The notes: generated from the letters alone by a model not told the origin. DNA of 58,602 nt from Flavobacteriales bacterium (GCA_020435335.1 JAGQZT010000088.1:1-58602), one strand, 5' to 3'. Positions 25,105-33,451 are shown, numbered from the stretch's first letter. Numbers and translations are program-made.

Positions 25105-26046
25105 CTAAACAGTCTCAAGCACCTTGTGTCCCTCCAGGTTGTCGATGCCCCAGTTTTCCAGTTCTTCGGTGCTCCACAATTCCGGGAAGAAGATCCGTTT
25201 CTGGTATTTCGGATGCATGTATTTCTTCCAGTCACTGCCACCGGTAGCTTCTGCGGATTTTTCTCCGCTGTCCAGGTATTTGGCTGCAGCGTTGTAGTGA
25301 GCCATTACCCATAAAACATTTACCGTATGGTCATAATGGCGCATCGCATTTACAAGGGTCACGTCTTTTTTGTCGGCCTCCGGCAAGCTCTTGAACTTGC
25401 TCCACAGGTTAACCGTATTGTATTTTTGCATGAAAACGATGAAATCATCCATATAGCGTTGCTCGAATAATTGGATTAGGGTGGTTTTCTTGCCGGTCTT
25501 ATGATCTTTTCCGGCAGCCTGCCAGTACAAATGGTCGTACGCATGCGAGAAAGGCGTATTTCGGTCAATCGTAGCCCGGAAACGGATATCGATCAGATTG
25601 ATCAATTCGGTTGAAGCAAATTCGATCATGCGGTATTGGGCACTCTGGAAACCACTTGCGGGTGTTAAGGTGTCACGGAATTTCATGTATTGGGCCACTT
25701 CCATTCCTTTCCCCATAATCTCGAACGAAGAGGAAAGCATGTCGAAATAACGGCTGATGCGGTTCAGTTTCTCGGCGAAGAAAGCCGTAGTCAGATCCTG
25801 GCAATCCGCCACCTGCTCGATTTCCCACAAGATCATCTTAAACAGTAATTCGTTGATCTGGTGATACATGATAAACACCATCTCATCCGGCAGGGTGGTG
25901 CGCTGAATCTGTAAATTCAACAAGGCGTCGGTATGGATGTAATCCCAGTACGTAATGGGTTTGGAGTGTAACAAGCCACTCAGATGGACATTCACATCCT
26001 GCCCGATGGCATCGTATTTCGCTTTCAGTTGATCATAGATTTCCAT
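25105..26046 (-). CDS. kynA: Tryptophan 2,3-dioxygenase
   Basis: A 313-residue heme enzyme of the TDO superfamily that opens the indole ring of tryptophan to N-formylkynurenine. Landmarks are TYWDYIHTDALLNLQ, DEMVFIMYHQINELLFKMIL (distal-pocket His), FQSAQYRMIEFA (substrate-binding FR-YR region) and the C-terminal HYDHTVNVLWVMAHY with ATGGSDWKKYM (ammonium-contacting TGG). Slightly longer than the shortest bacterial TDOs, as usual in Bacteroidota. No other kynurenine-pathway gene is adjacent. An imperfect -7-like TAAATTTA lies upstream. Confidence 0.92.
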   Translation of the reverse strand: MEIYDQLKAKYDAIGQDVNVHLSGLLHSKPITYWDYIHTDALLNLQIQRTTLPDEMVFIMYHQINELLFKMILWEIEQVADCQDLTTAFFAEKLNRISRYFDMLSSSFEIMGKGMEVAQYMKFRDTLTPASGFQSAQYRMIEFASTELINLIDIRFRATIDRNTPFSHAYDHLYWQAAGKDHKTGKKTTLIQLFEQRYMDDFIVFMQKYNTVNLWSKFKSLPEADKKDVTLVNAMRHYDHTVNVLWVMAHYNAAAKYLDSGEKSAEATGGSDWKKYMHPKYQKRIFFPELWSTEELENWGIDNLEGHKVLETV

Positions 26047-26156
26047 ATCGCCTTTTTTAAGTGTTAGCCGTAAATTTATAAATCTTGACCTTTACATGCA
26101 TTTTTAATGAACTGATTTTTATCAGTTCTGAATTCTTTTTCATCTTTGTGGATAAA

Positions 26157-27161
26157 ATGAACCACCTGATAAGCATCATCATGCCTTTTAAGAATACGTC
26201 CCTTTTCCTGAAGGAAACGGTGCAATCCATACGGAATCAAACGTATGTGAACTGGGAGTTGCTGGCTGTAAATGATCATTCCGATGATGCGAGCTTTGAA
26301 ATTTTAGAGCAATTTGCGCGGCAAGATTCCCGGATTCGGGTTTTTCATAATGAAGGTCAGGGGATTATACCGGCGCTGCAGACCGGTTACCGGAAAAGTT
26401 CCGGCCACTTCATCACCCGGATGGATTCCGACGACCTGATGGTGCCGCATAAGCTTGAGGCGATGCTGGCTCAACTGACGGATGTGGGGAAAGGGCATGT
26501 GGCACACGGGCTCGTGAAGTATTTCGCAGAGCATGAACTGGGTGACGGGTTTCAAAAGTATGAAGAGTGGCTGAATGCCCTCACCCGGACGGGTAGTAAT
26601 TTCAATGATATTTATAAGGAATGCGTAATTGCCTCTCCATGCTGGATGGTGCATCGCGACGATTTTGAGCGCTGCGGAGGTTTCGATTCGGAGATTTATC
26701 CGGAAGACTACGACCTGGTCTTTCGTTTCTATGAGCACCAATTGACTTGTCTGCCAAGTCATGAGATTCTTCATCACTGGCGGGATTATCCCACACGAAC
26801 GTCCCGGACTCACGAAAACTATGCTTATAATGTGTTTCTGGAGATCAAAGTACATTATTTCCTGAAACTGAATCACGATCCATCAAGGCCGCTGGTTTTG
26901 TGGGGGGCAGGGAAGAAGGGAAAGATTGCGGCTTCCTTGTTGTTGGAGGCGAAAATACCGTTTGCGTGGATCTGTGATAACCCGAAGAAGATCGGAAAAA
27001 CCATCTACGATCAGGAAATGTTGCCCTTTCAGGTTATTGATCGGTATCCGGATGCACAAAGCATCATTACCGTTGCCAATCCGAAAGCGCAAGAGGAAGT
27101 TCAGGGGTTTTTCAAGAAAAGGGGGCAAAAACCGATGCTGGATTATTTCTTTTTCTGTTAA
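26157..27161 (+). CDS. GT2 glycosyltransferase fused to PglD-like Rossmann domain
   Basis: A 334-residue protein with two parts. Residues 1-235 are a GT-A glycosyltransferase: SIIMPFKNTSLFLKETVQSI, LLAVNDHSDDAS, FITRMDSDDLM (DXD metal motif), YPEDYDLVFRF. Residues ~243-334 form a small nucleotide-binding-like domain, LVLWGAGKKGKIAASLLLEA...FAWICDNPKKIGKTIY...SIITVANPKAQEEV, resembling the N-terminal Rossmann module of PglD-type sugar acetyltransferases. The start is ATG 26157 (MNHLISIIMPFKN); the longer frame adds non-conserved hydrophobic residues. Donor and acceptor are unknown; the gene is isolated from the glycan clusters. Confidence 0.85.
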   Translation: MNHLISIIMPFKNTSLFLKETVQSIRNQTYVNWELLAVNDHSDDASFEILEQFARQDSRIRVFHNEGQGIIPALQTGYRKSSGHFITRMDSDDLMVPHKLEAMLAQLTDVGKGHVAHGLVKYFAEHELGDGFQKYEEWLNALTRTGSNFNDIYKECVIASPCWMVHRDDFERCGGFDSEIYPEDYDLVFRFYEHQLTCLPSHEILHHWRDYPTRTSRTHENYAYNVFLEIKVHYFLKLNHDPSRPLVLWGAGKKGKIAASLLLEAKIPFAWICDNPKKIGKTIYDQEMLPFQVIDRYPDAQSIITVANPKAQEEVQGFFKKRGQKPMLDYFFFC

Positions 27162-27190
27162 AAATTATGCAAGCATAGTAAGTGAGGCTA

Positions 27191-27218
27191 ATTAATATTA
27201 TGTCAGCATAATATTAAT
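27191..27218. terminator. 12-bp perfect inverted repeat with TCAG loop at a convergent gene end
   Basis: ATTAATATTATG-TCAG-CATAATATTAAT. It overlaps the stop of the flavoprotein gene (27214) and lies downstream of the GT2 gene. A/T-rich, without a long U-tract. A second small hairpin, TATGC-AA-GCATA, precedes it at about 27167. Confidence 0.6.
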
Positions 27219-28431
27219 AGCAATTTTCTGAGGCAATCCACGCGGTCGTCCACGCTGCCTGAAAATTGAATCCACCCGTCAAGGAATCGATATCCAACAC
27301 TTCGCCGGCAAAGAACAGTCCCGGAACCAACTTACTTTCCATCGTTTTGAAATTCACTTCGCTGAGTGTTACGCCACCGCAGGTCACAAATTCCTGCTTA
27401 AAGGTGGTCTTGCCCTGCGATTGGAATTGATCATGGGTCAAGAGGCGTGCAAACTCCTGCAAGTGCTGTTTGCTCACTTCCGCCCATTTGATCTCCGGGT
27501 CGATTCCTGCCTTTTCCATCAGGAAAGCCTTCAATTTTTTGGGTACGTCTATGGGAAGCGCATTACTGATCTTCTTAGCTGCTTCGGCCGACTTGATGCC
27601 ATTCAGTAATTCGAAGGCTGTGGTTTCGGTCTCGCCTGGCAGCCAGTTCACCGTAAAGGTGAAGTGATACTGGTTCTCTTGCAGTTGACGAGCACCCCAG
27701 GCCGATAATTTCAGAATGGCCGGCCCACTCATGCCCCAGTGGGTGATGAGTAACGGTCCCTGCTCCGAGAGCTTGTAATCGTTTAGCCTGACTTCCGCCT
27801 GAGCGACCAACCCCTGCAGTTGCAAAATGGAATTCCCCGGCAGGTTGAAGGTGAACAGGGAAGGGGCGGGGTCAACAATTGTATGACCCAGATTCCGGAT
27901 GAATGCATAGGCTTCAGCCTTGTTTGCTCCCCCGCTAGTGATCACCAGATTCCGGCAGGTAAAAGCTCCGTTGGAAGTGGAAACCTCAAACTGCTCACCG
28001 GACTTCGTTACCGTTTCCACTTTGGTCTGCAGGTGAAGCGCCACACCATGTTGTTCTATTTCCTTCAGGAAACAGTCGATGATCGTCTGGCTGTTATCCG
28101 TTACCGGAAACATCCGGCCGTCGTCCTCCACCTTCAGTTCCACATCGCGCTCGGCAAACCAGGCAATCGTATCGCCGGGTTGAAATTGATGAAATGGGCC
28201 GATGAGTTCTTTCTCTCCCCGCGGGTAGAATTTCACCAGTTCCCTCGGATCAAAGCAGCCGTGGGTCACGTTGCATCGTCCGCCACCGGAAACTTTTACC
28301 TTGCTGAGCAGGTTGGCGGATTTTTCCAAAACGGCAACACGCTGCTCCGGATATTTGGCGGCACAATTGATGGCCGCAAAAATGCCCGCAGCACCTCCTC
28401 CTACAATGATCGTATCGAACGGATGATTCAT
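27214..28431 (-). CDS. BaiN/HI0933-family NAD(P)/FAD-dependent oxidoreductase
   Basis: A 405-residue flavoprotein. The N-terminal FAD motif is IIVGGGAAGIFAAINCA, followed by VLEKSANLLSKVKVSGGGRCNVTHG, a family hallmark, then the middle domain with TSGGANKAEAYAF (family variant of the TGG motif), and the C-terminal CGGVTLSEVNFKTMESK and GLFFAGEVLDIDSLTGGFNFQAAWTTAW that close the FAD site. Known relatives (BaiN) reduce bile-acid intermediates, but most family members have no assigned substrate. The gene is alone between two genes on the opposite strand. A perfect hairpin marks its 3' end. Confidence 0.9.
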   Translation of the reverse strand: MNHPFDTIIVGGGAAGIFAAINCAAKYPEQRVAVLEKSANLLSKVKVSGGGRCNVTHGCFDPRELVKFYPRGEKELIGPFHQFQPGDTIAWFAERDVELKVEDDGRMFPVTDNSQTIIDCFLKEIEQHGVALHLQTKVETVTKSGEQFEVSTSNGAFTCRNLVITSGGANKAEAYAFIRNLGHTIVDPAPSLFTFNLPGNSILQLQGLVAQAEVRLNDYKLSEQGPLLITHWGMSGPAILKLSAWGARQLQENQYHFTFTVNWLPGETETTAFELLNGIKSAEAAKKISNALPIDVPKKLKAFLMEKAGIDPEIKWAEVSKQHLQEFARLLTHDQFQSQGKTTFKQEFVTCGGVTLSEVNFKTMESKLVPGLFFAGEVLDIDSLTGGFNFQAAWTTAWIASENCY

Positions 28432-28498
28432 CAGGCAAATATAATTCTTAAAAAAATGGTTTTCCTGTAAAATTCAAAACATAATATGGTTCGCTTTC

Positions 28499-28530
28499 TT
28501 GGGTAGTTCCTGTTAAAAAGGCAACCTTTG
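28499..28530 (+). promoter_or_regulatory. Promoter of the trans-sulfuration enzyme gene
   Basis: TTG at 28499-28501, 21 bases, then AACCTTTG at 28523-28530, one mismatch from TAnnTTTG. The leader to ATG 28555 would be about 18 bases. Confidence 0.55.
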
Positions 28531-28554
28531 TGAAAACAACTAAAACTTTAAGGT

Positions 28555-29751
28555 ATGCAAGATTTCAATCCGGCGGATAACATTCAGGACTTACAATATT
28601 TTGGTGAATTCGGGGGAGTAAACCCGTCGATCACCGATTCTTCCACGTATACTTTCCTGCAGGCAGGAAAAATGGAGGAAATTTTCGAACACGAAATTGA
28701 GGGCTGTTACCTGTATTCCCGCCACTGGAATCCGAGCAACCGCTACCTGGCCCAGGCTCTTGCCAAAATGGAAGGAACCGAAATGGCCTCGGTAACGGCT
28801 TCAGGGATGGGGGCTATTTCCTGTGCGATCCTGCAGTTGTGCAGCGCCGGCGATGAGATCGTTTCCAGCCGGACTATCTATGGCGGAACGTATGCCTTTT
28901 TCAAAAACTTCCTGCCGAAGTTCAACATCAGAACCAACTTTGTGGATACCACGAACCTCGATCAGGTGAGGGCTGCAATTACTCCGAATACGAAAGTGAT
29001 CTATTGCGAAACCATCAGTAATCCGATGCTCGCCATCAGTGATATTCGTGCGCTATCACAGGTGGCCAAAGAGAACAATTGCAAACTGGTGGTTGATAAT
29101 ACCTTTTCACCGATGATCTTTTCTCCTGCACGGCTCGGAGCTGATGTGGTGGTACACAGCATGACCAAGTTCATCAACGGGATGAGCGACTGTGTGGCCG
29201 GTGCCATCTGCGGAACCAAAGAGTTTATCGATTCGTTGTCAGACGTTAATGCCGGAGCAAGCATGCTTTTGGGCCCGGTACTCGACAGTTTCCGGTCGGC
29301 CAGCATTTTAAAGAATTTAAGAACCCTGCATATCCGTATGAAACAGCACAGCCTGAATGCCATGGCATTGGCAAAGAAACTGGATGCGGACGGATACACC
29401 ATCATCTATCCCGGTCTGGAGAAACACCGTGAACATGAACTGATGAAAACCATGATGAATCCGGAATACGGTTTCGGAGGGTTGTTTGTGATCGACATGG
29501 GAACCCATGAGAAAGCGAATCAATTGATGGAGGCGATGCAACATGCTAACATCGGTTATCTGGCTGTGAGCTTAGGGTCTTATAAGACCTTGTTCAGTGC
29601 TCCGGGTGGAAGTACCTCTTCCGAAATTCCGGAAGAAGAACGCATCCAAATGGGCTTAACCGACGGGTTGGTTCGGGTTTCGATCGGCCTCGATAACAAC
29701 ATCGACCGGACTTACGAGATGATGAGCCAGTGCCTGAAGGGAATGAATTAA
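28555..29751 (+). CDS. Trans-sulfuration family PLP enzyme (methionine gamma-lyase / cystathionine lyase type)
   Basis: A 398-residue fold-type I PLP enzyme. Landmarks are YLYSRHWNPSNRYLAQALAK, TASGMGAISCAILQLCSAGD, VVDNTFSPMIFSP and the PLP-lysine segment VVVHSMTKFINGMSDCVAGA. The C-terminal half has SLGSYKTLFSAPGGSTSSE and VRVSIGLDN, with the carboxylate-binding Arg. These mark the Cys/Met metabolism (trans-sulfuration) family. Whether it cleaves methionine, cystathionine or cysteine cannot be fixed from these motifs; the YSR-NP-R element fits several family members. The gene is monocistronic with its own promoter. Confidence 0.85.
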   Translation: MQDFNPADNIQDLQYFGEFGGVNPSITDSSTYTFLQAGKMEEIFEHEIEGCYLYSRHWNPSNRYLAQALAKMEGTEMASVTASGMGAISCAILQLCSAGDEIVSSRTIYGGTYAFFKNFLPKFNIRTNFVDTTNLDQVRAAITPNTKVIYCETISNPMLAISDIRALSQVAKENNCKLVVDNTFSPMIFSPARLGADVVVHSMTKFINGMSDCVAGAICGTKEFIDSLSDVNAGASMLLGPVLDSFRSASILKNLRTLHIRMKQHSLNAMALAKKLDADGYTIIYPGLEKHREHELMKTMMNPEYGFGGLFVIDMGTHEKANQLMEAMQHANIGYLAVSLGSYKTLFSAPGGSTSSEIPEEERIQMGLTDGLVRVSIGLDNNIDRTYEMMSQCLKGMN

Positions 29752-29764
29752 GGATGGTCAGGAA

Positions 29765-30244
29765 TTACTTGTTGTCGTCAACGATCCGATTCCAGCCATC
29801 CAGGTAGATCTTCCATTCTTTGCCGATCTTTTTCCAGACGATCACGTACTTACCGCGCCAGGAGACTTCTTCGCCGTTGGCTTTACGGGTGGTACCTTCA
29901 TAATAACCATAGTCGTAGGCTTCTTTTCCGGTAACGGTTATTCCCTGAGGAGTGATCTTGTGGTAAATGATCGAAACACCTTCCGGTAGTGTCCAGTAGG
30001 CTTTGATTTGGTCGTGGCCTTCAAGGATGCCTTTGTTCGGAGGAAAAAGTTTGCCATCGGGTGTGTAGGCGTTGGCAATTTGCTCGTAATCGGAAGCCAT
30101 CACGTAACCGGAGAATAAGCTGATCTGTTTCTGGATAGCATGAATGTCCTTAGATTTTCCATTAAACTGTTCTTGGGCAATTACGTGGTTCAGGCTTAGG
30201 CCTGCAAGGAGGAATAGTAGGATTGTTTTACAGGGTACTTTCAT
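29765..30244 (-). CDS. Secreted SnoaL/NTF2-like (DUF4440) protein
   Basis: A 159-residue protein with a signal peptide (MKVPCKTILLFLLAGLSLNHVIAQ) and an NTF2-like alpha+beta barrel. The segments DIHAIQKQISLFSGYVMASD, YTPDGKLFPPNKGILEGHDQ and WRGKYVIVWKKIGKEWKIYL are the usual DUF4440/SgcJ pattern. Such proteins can be small enzymes or ligand carriers; no catalytic set is evident. It is downstream of, and on the same strand as, the metallo-beta-lactamase, 36 bases away, and may share its transcript. Confidence 0.8.
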   Translation of the reverse strand: MKVPCKTILLFLLAGLSLNHVIAQEQFNGKSKDIHAIQKQISLFSGYVMASDYEQIANAYTPDGKLFPPNKGILEGHDQIKAYWTLPEGVSIIYHKITPQGITVTGKEAYDYGYYEGTTRKANGEEVSWRGKYVIVWKKIGKEWKIYLDGWNRIVDDNK

Positions 30245-30280
30245 TATATTATCATTTATCGTTCAGCATGGTCTGTAGGG

Positions 30281-31021
30281 CTATGGTGTCGGTTTTCGAT
30301 TAGCCTTTTTCAGTAGTTTCAGCGTATGCTTCAGGGATCGTTTGTCTGTCCAGTCCTGGTGGCCGGTAATGATAAAATCAGGGTGGTTATACCGTTTCAT
30401 GGTCTTCCGGATCGCCATTTCCCAGCTGGGCAGATTGGCATCGGCAACATAGCCGAGGTCGATGGCTTCAACACTTTTTACAAAACAGCCGCCGTACAGG
30501 AGCCGGAGTTCTTCGATCCAGATTACGATGTTGTCGCCGGTGTGCCCGTGGCCCGGAAAGTGAGTTTCAAAGGTGTAATTGCCTATGTGAAAGGTTGTGT
30601 CGGAATAAAGGATATGTTCGGCCCGGGGCTCTCCCAGCTTTTTCAGGATGGAATCCGTTTGGGAAGTGGTGTAGGTGGGAATTCCCTGTTCCCGGTAATA
30701 ACCCAATCCGGCCGCCCTGTCGTCGTGCGAATGGGTGGAAATACACATCAGTACCTTTTTGCCGTGTTTGGATTGAATGCTGTCAAGAAGCGGTTGAAAT
30801 TGTGTTTCGTCCCACGGCGTGTCGAACAGAATTACCCCGTTTTCGGTAACAAGGTAGAGGCCGTTTGCCGAGATCAACGTGTTTTTGAAAGGCTTGTAGG
30901 TGGTGTACACGTAGCAGTTGTCCGATATCCGTGTAATCTTCAAGGTTTGTCCCCAGACCGTACCGGAAAAGAATAGTCCGGCGGTAATCGGGATCAGGTA
31001 TTTCAGGATAATCGTCTGCAT
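30281..31021 (-). CDS. Subclass B1 metallo-beta-lactamase
   Basis: A 246-residue periplasmic protein with signal peptide MQTIILKYLIPITAGLFFSG...WG. The complete subclass B1 metal set is present: H97-S-H99-D-D101 (STHSHDDRAAG), H160 (PGHGHTGDNIVIW), C179 (GGC) and H221 (ITGHQDW). The substrate-binding Lys (C-F-V-K182) and Asn197 (DLGYVADANL) are also kept. B1 enzymes, such as the BlaB and IND types of Flavobacteriia, hydrolyse most beta-lactams including carbapenems, so activity is plausible but untested here. The start is 31021, giving a standard signal peptide; the longer frame overlaps the upstream gene, whose stop lies 14 bases before. Confidence 0.9.
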   Translation of the reverse strand: MQTIILKYLIPITAGLFFSGTVWGQTLKITRISDNCYVYTTYKPFKNTLISANGLYLVTENGVILFDTPWDETQFQPLLDSIQSKHGKKVLMCISTHSHDDRAAGLGYYREQGIPTYTTSQTDSILKKLGEPRAEHILYSDTTFHIGNYTFETHFPGHGHTGDNIVIWIEELRLLYGGCFVKSVEAIDLGYVADANLPSWEMAIRKTMKRYNHPDFIITGHQDWTDKRSLKHTLKLLKKANRKPTP

Positions 31022-31035
31022 CGTGTTGAAAATGA

Positions 31036-31524
31036 TTACCGGTTGTTTTCTATGAATTCGATTTCGCTTTTCGCATGTTTCAATTCCCGGTTGGGGAGAC
31101 AAATACTCGTCCAAAAATAGGCCTTGTTTGCCTCTTTGGTGCCTACGGTAAACAGGTATTTCTTCTTCTTTTTGAAGAACGTGATGCCGCAATCCGGTAC
31201 ACCCATGCCGGTCGCGATCCGGATGGTGTCGGTTGTTATCTGGCTGCCATAGCTTCTGATTACTGAAATGGTAATCAATTGGAATGAACGGCTTTGTGTT
31301 TTCTGGTAATCACTCAACCCGGTAGTATCTGGATAAAGCGGTTCGGTTAACGTCTCTATCCCGATGATTTTTCCGGTAAACAGCTGGTAGCTGGATTCGT
31401 CCAGATGTTTTTCCGAAACCTCCGGCAGCATTTCAAAATCCGAACAAACGCAGGCGTTAGAAGGCCATGCCGGAAATAAAGACAGGACGATCAAAAAATA
31501 GTTCAGCATCCGTTCAGGTTTCAT
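31036..31524 (-). CDS. Secreted TIMP/NTR-like protein
   Basis: A 162-residue protein with a signal peptide ending ...AWPSNA, so the mature chain would begin CVCSDFEMLPEV. An N-terminal Cys-X-Cys exposed by signal cleavage is the inhibitory hallmark of tissue inhibitors of metalloproteinases; the rest fits an NTR/OB fold: YQLFTGKIIGIETL, LITISVIRSYGSQ, DTIRIATGMGVPDCGITF, KKKYLFTVGT, TSICLPNRELKHAKSEIEFI. The four cysteines could make two disulfides. Similar unannotated proteins occur across Bacteroidota. A role as protease inhibitor is inference. It starts the operon with the beta-lactamase and has a leaderless-type promoter (31530-31561). Confidence 0.7.
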   Translation of the reverse strand: MKPERMLNYFLIVLSLFPAWPSNACVCSDFEMLPEVSEKHLDESSYQLFTGKIIGIETLTEPLYPDTTGLSDYQKTQSRSFQLITISVIRSYGSQITTDTIRIATGMGVPDCGITFFKKKKKYLFTVGTKEANKAYFWTSICLPNRELKHAKSEIEFIENNR

Positions 31525-31529
31525 GCTAA

Positions 31530-31561
31530 CAAAGATAGTTTCGAAAATGGAGTTGAACCAA
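31530..31561 (-). promoter_or_regulatory. Leaderless-type promoter of the TIMP-like / beta-lactamase operon
   Basis: Minus strand: TTG (31561-31559), 21 bases, TATCTTTG (31537-31530), then 5 bases and the ATG at 31524. Both elements and spacing fit the consensus, and the start codon falls at the predicted transcription start. Confidence 0.7.
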
Positions 31562-31581
31562 AGATACCGAAAAGTTGGGTT
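31559..31581. repeat. 23-base direct repeat, copy 1
   Basis: Identical to 33452-33474. It begins CAAAGATACC and ends AAGTTGGGTT, and the two copies enclose the SDH protease and uracil-DNA glycosylase genes. The reverse strand contains TATCTTTG, a -7-like box. Confidence 0.8.
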
Positions 31582-31639
31582 GGCAAAGCAGGAAACCCAT
31601 CCGCATTTGAATCGCGGACGAAGGCAGGAATCCTACTGA

Positions 31640-32641
31640 TCACCTTACATAAAATCGGGACTCAACTAATTTGCCTTTAATTTTTTCATTTTTTCTCCAG
31701 GAGCTCTCATCATTCATCGGAACCCATCTCCTTTCTTCAGCCCGGTAATGCCAATCTTTATCTTTTTGGTAGAACATCTGTGTATTTTTTCCTTCCACAA
31801 CTTTTATGATTTCATTATCATGATAATTTATTTCATCATAGTCGGTATATGCTAGTTGAGCCATTTCCGAATATAAACCATTTAGTTTTAGCAAAATGTC
31901 GTTTATTTCAGGATCAAGTTTCTCGATTTTTAATCCTATCCGTTTGGCCTCTTTGATCGTAATCGGGTAACTGTGTGATGGGTAATCGGAGTTAAGGTGG
32001 TTGCTTATTTTTTGTGCCTTTTCAGGATCATTCATGTGGTATGATAATATTTCTGTCGTAAGTTTGATTGATAATGATGTTGCTCTGTCAACAGCACCAA
32101 TTACCAGAGGATGAACATGTTTGTACAAATCCGAATAAGGGTTTAAATCTTTGGGTTGTTTGTTGTTGTTCCACAGTGTAATAACCCGGCTTAGTTCATT
32201 TTGACTGACACTTACGGTGTCATTGTACTTATCTATCGGAGATAGATCATGAGTAATAGATGTATCTATAGCGGATAAATATCCGAGAGGCCCCATTTTT
32301 ATCATGTCAGCGCCAAGAACTAACATGGTTGCAGCAGAAGCACAATCTAGGGGGACAAAAGCAGTCAGTTTTTTATAATATTTTCTTAATAAATTTACGA
32401 TCCTGAGAGCCCCTTCTCCGGAACCACCATCACTTTTAATGAATAAATACAAATGATCGTTTGCATCTTTGGATTTTAGAATTTCATAAAAAGCAATGAT
32501 GTCTTCATCTACTATTCTACTATTTCCTGAAACCCAATAGGTTAAAAAATCACCATCAAGTTTGTTAGAAATTTCGGTAATTAATTCCTGAGTTTCATTA
32601 AAAAGTATAGGTGGTTTTTTTATGTCATTCCCTGTTTTCAT
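31640..32641 (-). CDS. SDH-family Clp-fold serine protease-like protein
   Basis: A 333-residue cytoplasmic protein of the Clp/crotonase fold. After the N-terminal part, LYLFIKSDGGSGEGALRIVN (residues ~65-83) gives the strand-turn of the oxyanion region, and VPLDCASAATMLVLGAD carries the likely nucleophile Ser102; MGPLGYLSAIDTSIT follows, and the Ser-Asp-His order matches the SDH (serine dehydrogenase proteinase) family. The C-terminal ~60 residues are charged and unlike the rest of the family. The gene is visibly more A/T-rich (about one third G+C in sampled lines) than its neighbours, which hints at transfer. Target unknown. Confidence 0.75.
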   Translation of the reverse strand: MKTGNDIKKPPILFNETQELITEISNKLDGDFLTYWVSGNSRIVDEDIIAFYEILKSKDANDHLYLFIKSDGGSGEGALRIVNLLRKYYKKLTAFVPLDCASAATMLVLGADMIKMGPLGYLSAIDTSITHDLSPIDKYNDTVSVSQNELSRVITLWNNNKQPKDLNPYSDLYKHVHPLVIGAVDRATSLSIKLTTEILSYHMNDPEKAQKISNHLNSDYPSHSYPITIKEAKRIGLKIEKLDPEINDILLKLNGLYSEMAQLAYTDYDEINYHDNEIIKVVEGKNTQMFYQKDKDWHYRAEERRWVPMNDESSWRKNEKIKGKLVESRFYVR

Positions 32642-32845
32642 CGCTTAAAGTTTTATTGTCAGTCAGACTTAAAAATTGACTGTATTTGTGTTGACGAAAT
32701 TTAATAATAAAATCCGGTTTATAAGGGCCTTCATGCAAAGAATATCCACCCGTGTTCCATACGCGGCCTTTTTTGATAAGTTAAAAACTTGTCTTATGTT
32801 GAGCACAAGTTACATGGCATTAAACTTGCGCTAGCGGAGGGGTTT

Positions 32846-33427
32846 TTATTTTTGATCAGCCAGAATAAGTTTTACATTTTCCTGCAGCATAGGGATGACT
32901 TCTTCCCTGAACCAACTGTTCTTTTTTTGCCAGATGTTATTGCGGGGCGACGGATGGGGTAACGGGAAGTAATCGGGCCAATAGTCCCGGTAGTTTTTTA
33001 CCGTATCGGTCAAGGTCTTTTGGATGTGGTTTTTCAGGTAGTACTTCTGGGCGTAATTTCCGATTAGTAAGGTCAGTTCAATGTCAGGCATGGCTTGTAG
33101 AATTTGTTGATGCCACAAGGGAGCACATTCCGGCCGGGGTGGGTAGTCGCCCGACTTTCCGGTTCCCGGATAGCAGAAGCCCATAGGAACAAGAGCAAAG
33201 GCGGTTTCGTCATAAAATGTTAGCCGGTCAACCCCCAGCCATGCTCTCAGGTTGTTGCCGCTGGCATCGTCCCAAGGAATCCCGCTGTCCTGAACTTTTT
33301 GCCCCGGAGCCTGGCCTATAACGAGAATTTTTGATTGACTGCCGGCCTGGATAACCGGTTTCGGCTCGTTGGGCAAAAAATCCCGGCAGGCTGTGCATTT
33401 TCGAACCGCTGCAAGTAAGTTATCCAT
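32846..33427 (-). CDS. Uracil-DNA glycosylase family protein
   Basis: A 193-residue protein of the UDG superfamily. Motif A is ILVIGQAPGQKVQDSGIPWDD, followed by ASGNNLRAWLG, ALVPMGFCYPGTGKSGDYPP, and motif B PLPHPSPRN (His-Pro-Ser-Pro), which inserts into DNA. It should excise uracil or a related damaged base; related Bacteroidota proteins belong to a UDG-like subgroup with N-terminal cysteines (here CTACRDF). ATG 33427 is preferred to an upstream TTG at 33454, because a TATCTTTG box ends at 33452 within the repeated segment. Confidence 0.88.
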   Translation of the reverse strand: MDNLLAAVRKCTACRDFLPNEPKPVIQAGSQSKILVIGQAPGQKVQDSGIPWDDASGNNLRAWLGVDRLTFYDETAFALVPMGFCYPGTGKSGDYPPRPECAPLWHQQILQAMPDIELTLLIGNYAQKYYLKNHIQKTLTDTVKNYRDYWPDYFPLPHPSPRNNIWQKKNSWFREEVIPMLQENVKLILADQK

Positions 33428-33451
33428 GTGATATAAGTCCTCTTCTCCGCT

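Noticed and set aside
32642..32845. A small RNA or mobile-element end in the 204-base gap before the SDH gene
   Set aside because: There is a short inverted repeat (CAAGTT...AACTTG) and a CGCTAGCG palindrome, but no promoter-terminator pair or convincing structure.
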